Source of the DNA: Oryzisolibacter sp. LB2S
GTDB lineage: Bacteria; Pseudomonadota; Gammaproteobacteria; Burkholderiales; Burkholderiaceae_C
Direction: 5' to 3'
DNA: 64,000 nucleotides
NCBI RefSeq assembly: GCF_040732315.1
Contig: NZ_CP160388.1
Coordinates: 124,001 to 188,000 of the forward strand
Both the position numbers and the translations under genes were made by a program. Under the pieces are notes generated by a model. It made no database searches, was not told the origin of the DNA, and was given only the letters and a program-made list of their open reading frames with translations. This document shows, one piece after another, positions 60,043 through 64,000 of this stretch (position 1 is its first letter; every line of letters starts with the position of its first letter).

Positions 60043-61209
60043 TCAGAAGGAGCGCGGCAGCTTCAGGATGTGCTCGGCCACGTAGGAATAGATCAGGTTG
60101 GTGGATATGGGCGCCACCTGGTACAGCCGCGTCTCACGGAACTTGCGCTCCACGTCGTATTCGCAGGCGAAGCCAAAGCCGCCGTGGAACTGCAGGCAGG
60201 CGTTGGCCGCCTCCCAGCTCGCCTTGGCCGCGAGGTATTTCGCCATGTTGGCCTGGGCGCCCATGGGCTGGTGCGCGTCGAACAGCTCGCAGGCCTTCCA
60301 GCGCATCAGGTTGGCGGCCTCGACCTCGATGTAGGCGTCGGCAATCGGGAACTGCACGCCCTGGTTCTGGCCGATGGGGCGGCCGAACACCTGGCGGTCG
60401 CGCACATAGTTGGTCACGCGGTCGAGGAACCAGTAGCCGTCGCCAATGCACTCGGCCGCTATCAGCGTGCGCTCGGCGTTCAGGCCGTCGAGGATGTACT
60501 TGAAGCCCTTGCCCTCCTCGCCGATCAGGTTCTCCTCGGGGATCTCCAGGTCCTCGAAGAACAGCTCGTTGGTCTCGTGGTTGACCATGTTGGGAATGGG
60601 GCGCACGGTGAGGCCCTTCTTCTGGGCTTCCGCCAGGTCCACCATGAAGATGGACATGCCCTCGCTTTTCTTTTGCACGTCGGCCAGCGGCGTGGTGCGC
60701 GCCAGCAGAATCATCCAGTCGCTGTGCTGCACGCGTGAGATCCAGACCTTCTGGCCGTTGACCACGTAGCGCCCGTCCTTCTTCACGGCGCTGGTCTTGA
60801 TCTTGGTGGTGTCGGTGCCGGTCGTGGGCTCGGTCACGCCCATGGACTGCAAGCGCCATTCGCCGCTCGCAATCTTCGGCAGGTACTTCTCCTTCTGCGC
60901 CGCGCTGCCATGGCGCAAGAGCGTGCCCATGTTGTACATCTGGCCATGGCAGGCGCCGCTGTTGCCGCCCGCGCGGTTGATCTCCTCCATGATCACGCTG
61001 GCTTCAAGCAGGCCCAGACCCGAGCCTCCGTACTCATGCGGGATCAGCGCGGCCATCCAGCCGGCGCGGGTCAATGCATCGACGAACTCCGCCGGGTAGG
61101 CGCGTTGCTCGTCCACCTTGCGGAAGTACTCGTCGGGAAACTGGGCGCACAGCGCGCGTATCGCGTCGCGGATCTCGTGGTGGTTGTTGGAGCTGGTCTG
61201 TTCGATCAT
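60043..61209 (-). CDS. Acyl-CoA dehydrogenase 2
   Basis: 388 residues, three-domain FAD enzyme. GVTEPTTGTDTTKIKT and VNGQKVWISRVQHSDW are middle-domain flavin motifs; LQFHGGFGFACEYDVERKFR lies in the last domain. Where medium-chain enzymes have the catalytic Glu in YEGT, this one has LYQVAPISTNLIYSY, so its base must be elsewhere or its reaction differs. It is the first gene of a minus-strand run with the CoA transferase, MmgE/PrpD and CitE-like genes. Confidence 0.93.
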   Translation of the reverse strand: MIEQTSSNNHHEIRDAIRALCAQFPDEYFRKVDEQRAYPAEFVDALTRAGWMAALIPHEYGGSGLGLLEASVIMEEINRAGGNSGACHGQMYNMGTLLRHGSAAQKEKYLPKIASGEWRLQSMGVTEPTTGTDTTKIKTSAVKKDGRYVVNGQKVWISRVQHSDWMILLARTTPLADVQKKSEGMSIFMVDLAEAQKKGLTVRPIPNMVNHETNELFFEDLEIPEENLIGEEGKGFKYILDGLNAERTLIAAECIGDGYWFLDRVTNYVRDRQVFGRPIGQNQGVQFPIADAYIEVEAANLMRWKACELFDAHQPMGAQANMAKYLAAKASWEAANACLQFHGGFGFACEYDVERKFRETRLYQVAPISTNLIYSYVAEHILKLPRSF

Positions 61210-61217
61210 GATGGTCT

Positions 61218-61275
61218 TTCAAGTGTTTTTGGCCTCCAGCGCCCGTCCATCAAGCGCTGGTAGCTATTGAATGAA
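61218..61275. repeat. Dispersed repeat family A, copy 8
   Basis: TTTTTGGCCTCCAGCGCCCG then ATCAAGCGCTGGTAGCTATTG. It lies between two minus-strand genes. Confidence 0.9.
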
Positions 61276-61282
61276 TAGTGAT

Positions 61283-62167
61283 TCAGGCCAGCACGGCCGT
61301 GGCCTGCATGGTGAGCGCGCCCTCGTGGTCCTGCGCCCACAGGTGCACGGTGCGGCCGTCGGCATCGGGCCTGCCGTGCACGGAGAAAGGATGCAGGTCG
61401 GTCGTAGGCCGCACCGCGCGAAAGTCAAAGCGCGCGAGCCGCGCCTGGGGCCGCTCGCGCCGCAGCAGCTCCAGCAGCAGCGTGGCGATCAAGGGCCCAT
61501 GCACGACCAGGCCCGCATAGCCCTCGACCTCGGTCACGTACTTGCGGTCGTAGTGGATGCGGTGGCCGTTGAAGGTCAGGGCCGAGTAGCGAAACAGCAG
61601 CACCGGGTCGGGCGTGATGCGGCGCGACCAGGCCGCCTGGCCGGCCAGCGGCGGCTGCTGCGGCGCCGGTGCCGGCGCGCCCGGCGTGGGCTCTGCGCGG
61701 TAGACGATGTCGTGCTCCTCGGTGAGCGCCAGGCCCTCGGCGTTGTGGTACTGGTGCTCGACCAGCACGAACATCAACTCGCCCGTGCGCCCCGCCTTGT
61801 GCGTGACCGAGCGGATGGTGGAGCGCCGCTCGACCTGCTGGCCCACGCGCAGCGGGTTGTCCGCCTGCCAGGCCAGGCGCGCGCCCGCCCACATGCGCCG
61901 CGGCAGCGGCACGGGCGGCAGAAAGCCGCCGCGCTTGGGGTGGCCGTCGGGCCCGATGTCGCTGGCGCGCGCATGCGGCGCAAAGTACATCCAATGCCAG
62001 GCCGGCGGCAGCTCCATGCCGGCTGCGGGCGGCGGGTCGTCACGGTCGAGCGTGGCCGCCAGGGCGTGTACCGGCGCGGGCACGAGGCTGTCGCTCAAGG
62101 TCTCGCTCCTGCCCTGCCAGGTCTGCAGATGGGCCAGCTCGGTGGCGTCTATGGTGGTATCCGTCAT
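61283..62167 (-). CDS. MaoC-like / FAS1-type dehydratase (mesaconyl-C4-CoA hydratase-like)
   Basis: 294 residues, double hotdog. The first half has WHWMYFAPHARASDIGPDGH and VPLPRRMWAGARL. The second half carries LTFNGHRIHYDRKYVTEVEG with the Asn-x3-His hydratase motif, then GPLIATLLLELLRR. Members hydrate or dehydrate CoA esters such as mesaconyl-C4-CoA, or 3-hydroxyacyl groups. A second in-frame ATG at 62176 is an equally possible start. Divergent from the dehydrogenase gene at 62368. Confidence 0.88.
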   Translation of the reverse strand: MTDTTIDATELAHLQTWQGRSETLSDSLVPAPVHALAATLDRDDPPPAAGMELPPAWHWMYFAPHARASDIGPDGHPKRGGFLPPVPLPRRMWAGARLAWQADNPLRVGQQVERRSTIRSVTHKAGRTGELMFVLVEHQYHNAEGLALTEEHDIVYRAEPTPGAPAPAPQQPPLAGQAAWSRRITPDPVLLFRYSALTFNGHRIHYDRKYVTEVEGYAGLVVHGPLIATLLLELLRRERPQARLARFDFRAVRPTTDLHPFSVHGRPDADGRTVHLWAQDHEGALTMQATAVLA

Positions 62168-62367
62168 GGCCGCCATGGTCGCGGCGGATGGGCGGCCGTG
62201 CAATCCACGTTTGTGAAACCGTGCCTTCCGCGCCCATGAAGCCCCACCCTGATGCGGGTGCGCTTTCACGCAGCCAAAGCCCGGCCTAGCGATTGCGAAA
62301 TGGCGCGCGCCGGCCTTTGCGTTCATGCTTGCGCGCTGATCGACAACGAACCCATAGGACGACGAAC

Positions 62368-63285
62368 ATGGCGCAGAAGATGGTGCAGGACAAGGTGGTG
62401 GTGGTCACGGGAGCCGGCGGCGGCATAGGGCGCGACATGGCGCTGGCGCTGGCCGCGGCGGGCGCCAGGGTGGTGGTCAACGACATCGGCACCTCGACCA
62501 GCGGCGAGGGAACGGACACCGGCCCAGCGCAGAAGGTGGTCGAGGAGATCAAGGCCGCGGGCGGCCAGGCCGTGGCCAACACCGACAGCGTGGCCGAGGC
62601 CGCTGCCGCCGCGCGCATCGTGCAATGCGCGGTGGACAGCTTTGGCCGCATCGACGGCGTGGTGAACAACGCCGGCATCCTGCGCGACCGGTTCTTCCAC
62701 AAGATGAGCCTGGACGAGTGGGACGCCGTGGTCAAGGTACACCTCTACGGCAGCTACTACATGGCGCGCGCGGCGGCCAACCACTTCAAGGAGCAGGCGA
62801 GCGGCGCCTTCGTGCACATGACCTCGACCTCGGGCCTGATCGGCAACTTCGGCCAGGCCAACTACAGCGCGGCCAAGCTCGGGCTGGTCGCGCTGTCCAA
62901 GAGCATTGCCCTCGACATGCAGAAGTTTGGCGTGCGCTCCAACTGCATCGCGCCCTTTGCCTGGAGCCGCATGATCGGCTCGATTCCCACCGACACGCCA
63001 GAGCAGCAGGCGCGCGTGGCCAAGATCCAGCAGATGACGCCCAACAAGATCGCACCGCTGGCGGTCTACCTGCTGTCGGACGCGGCCAAGGACGTGAACG
63101 CCCAGGTCTTCGCCGTGCGCAACAACGAGATCTTCCTGATGAGCCAGCCGCGCCCCGTGCGCTCGGTGCACAGGAGCGAGGGCTGGACGCCCGAGTACAT
63201 CGCCGAGCATGGCATGCCGGCGCTGAAAAGCAGCTTCGTGCCCATGGAGCGCTCGGGCGACGTCTTCTCATGGGACCCCGTCTGA
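62368..63285 (+). CDS. Short-chain dehydrogenase, 17-beta-HSD4/multifunctional enzyme-like
   Basis: 305 residues. VVVVTGAGGGIGRDMALALA, NNAGILRDRFFHKMSLDEWD and SGLIGNFGQANYSAAKLGLV (Tyr and Lys) match the 3-hydroxyacyl-CoA dehydrogenase part of peroxisomal multifunctional enzyme 2. The C-terminal extension of about 60 residues (VHRSEGWTPEYIAEHGMPAL) belongs to that group. It should oxidise 3-hydroxyacyl-CoA esters and is followed by a MaoC-type hydratase gene, the second activity of the multifunctional enzyme. Confidence 0.92.
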   Translation: MAQKMVQDKVVVVTGAGGGIGRDMALALAAAGARVVVNDIGTSTSGEGTDTGPAQKVVEEIKAAGGQAVANTDSVAEAAAAARIVQCAVDSFGRIDGVVNNAGILRDRFFHKMSLDEWDAVVKVHLYGSYYMARAAANHFKEQASGAFVHMTSTSGLIGNFGQANYSAAKLGLVALSKSIALDMQKFGVRSNCIAPFAWSRMIGSIPTDTPEQQARVAKIQQMTPNKIAPLAVYLLSDAAKDVNAQVFAVRNNEIFLMSQPRPVRSVHRSEGWTPEYIAEHGMPALKSSFVPMERSGDVFSWDPV

Positions 63286-63315
63286 CCAACCTCACGACCG
63301 CAGAAAAATGAATAC

Positions 63316-63381
63316 CGTCACCCCGGCGAACGCCGGGGTCCAGGCCCCCTCCTCTGGATTCCGGCTTGCGCCGGAATGACG
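63316..63381. repeat. Repeat family C, compound copy
   Basis: CGTCACCCCGGCGAACGCCG then GGGTCCAG, a short centre, and TGGATTCCGGCTTGCGCCGG with AATGACG. The arms use CCGG in place of CCCGC. Confidence 0.85.
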
Positions 63382-63382
63382 C

Positions 63383-63394
63383 GGGGGGGGGGGG
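63383..63394. repeat. Run of twelve G
   Basis: A homopolymer of 12 G on the plus strand ends 27 bp before the next start codon. It is the longest homopolymer noticed and is prone to slippage and sequencing error. Confidence 0.9.
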
Positions 63395-63421
63395 CGGTGC
63401 GGCATCTCAAAGGACAAGCCC

Positions 63422-64000
63422 ATGGCCATCGACTACCACCACCTGAAGAACCGGGTCTTCGCGCCCGTGCACCAGCATTACACCGAGCGCGACACCATGC
63501 TCTACGCGCTGAGCCTGGGCCTGGGCAACGACCCGCTCGCCGCCGCGGCGCTGCCCTTTGTCTATGAGGGCATGCCGGGCGGCCTGCGCGCCCTGCCCAC
63601 GCTGGCCGTGGTGCTCGGCTACCCGGGCTTCTGGGCGCGCGAGCCGGACACGGGCATCGACTGGGTGCGCCTGCTGCACGGCGAGCAGCGCGTGCGCTGG
63701 CACAGGCCGTTGCCGGCCGACTGCGCCGTGGTCGGCAAAAGCCGCATCACCCACCTCACGGACAAGGGCGCGGACAAGGGTGCCATCCTGATTGCCGAGC
63801 GGCGCCTGGAGACCGAGGCCGGCGAGCCCCTGGCCACCATGCAGCAGGTGACCTTTCTGCGCGGCGACGGCGGCTACAGCCAGCAGGGTGACGGACAGCC
63901 GAGCGACGAGCCGTTGCCGGCGCTGGCGCCCACGCCGCAGGATCGCGCGCCGGACTTCAGCGACAGCCAGGCGATACGCCCCGAGGCCGCGCTGCTCTAC
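63422..64000 (+). CDS. MaoC-type (R)-specific enoyl-CoA hydratase, N-terminal part
   Basis: 193 residues are visible; the gene runs off the right edge. The ATG follows AAAGGACAAGCCC. RDTMLYALSLGLGNDP and LPTLAVVLGYPGFWAREPDT, then LHGEQRVRWHRPLPADCAVV, match the N-terminal hotdog of peroxisomal-type MaoC hydratase 2, where a second hotdog with the catalytic motif follows. It would work with the upstream dehydrogenase in beta-oxidation. Confidence 0.9.
   Translation, partial: MAIDYHHLKNRVFAPVHQHYTERDTMLYALSLGLGNDPLAAAALPFVYEGMPGGLRALPTLAVVLGYPGFWAREPDTGIDWVRLLHGEQRVRWHRPLPADCAVVGKSRITHLTDKGADKGAILIAERRLETEAGEPLATMQQVTFLRGDGGYSQQGDGQPSDEPLPALAPTPQDRAPDFSDSQAIRPEAALLY

Noticed and set aside
1..64000. 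rRNA or tRNA genes
   Set aside because: No cloverleaf or conserved rRNA sequence was recognised by eye, including next to the integrase, where a tRNA attachment site might be expected for other recombinases.

Overview
The window is GC-rich chromosomal DNA whose content points to a betaproteobacterium of the Comamonadaceae type (Acidovorax, Alicycliphilus or Diaphorobacter-like). This is an inference from the five orphan Bug-type solute-binding proteins, the many CoA-ester catabolic genes, the quinol nitric oxide reductase with NorR, the class III ribonucleotide reductase (anaerobic or denitrifying life) and three families of dispersed palindromic repeats. No rRNA or tRNA genes were recognised.

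Layout. 1-5.9 kb: housekeeping and metabolic genes (end of an ABC solute-binding protein, hotdog thioesterase, diguanylate cyclase, PduO-type cobalamin adenosyltransferase, D-lactate dehydrogenase-type flavoprotein, MscS-like channel) plus the stub of a decayed glyoxalase-fold gene. 5.9-9.9 kb: norR and a divergent quinol NO reductase gene, with NorR half-site pairs and a sigma-54 promoter between them. 10.1-13.3 kb: an anaerobic ribonucleotide reductase operon behind two NrdR-like boxes 30 bp apart. Its catalytic subunit is split: the glycyl-radical domain is a separate 62-residue protein, separated from the large subunit by two repeats. 13.3-15.2 kb: a compact three-gene module (Phd-like antitoxin, PIN-like protein lacking its first catalytic aspartate, patatin-like phospholipase) behind a palindromic operator. 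The antitoxin tail and the patatin N-terminus share the peptide EPFTLP. This is the best candidate here for an undescribed system. 15.2-28.4 kb: regulators (LysR, IclR, response regulator plus hybrid kinase), short-chain dehydrogenase, recQ with a repeat read through its zinc-binding region, a plant-type leucine-rich-repeat protein, MFS exporter and small membrane proteins.

28.5-34.6 kb: a small chromosomal integron. The integrase gene (33.6-34.6 kb, plus strand) faces away from about five AT-richer cassettes on the minus strand, separated by attC sites. Two cassettes are diverged copies of one gene. One attC is split by an IS110/IS1111-type element whose 3' non-coding region carries a 10-nt complement to the attC-side junction, as expected of a guide (seek/bridge) RNA. 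The distal attC is shortened, and the gene beyond it is cut in two by an IS30-family element; its two halves can be rejoined in frame.

34.8-64.0 kb: L-serine dehydratase, then about 28 kb of CoA-dependent catabolism: four acyl-CoA synthetases, two acyl-CoA dehydrogenases, a thiolase, three short-chain dehydrogenases, two CaiB/BaiF CoA transferases, a CitE-like lyase, an MmgE/PrpD protein, MaoC-type hydratases, a thioesterase, an IclR regulator and five Bug binding proteins without the TctA/TctB membrane partners. Repeated pairing of a Bug gene with an acyl-CoA synthetase suggests modules for capturing, activating and beta-oxidising organic acids. The substrates cannot be read from sequence.
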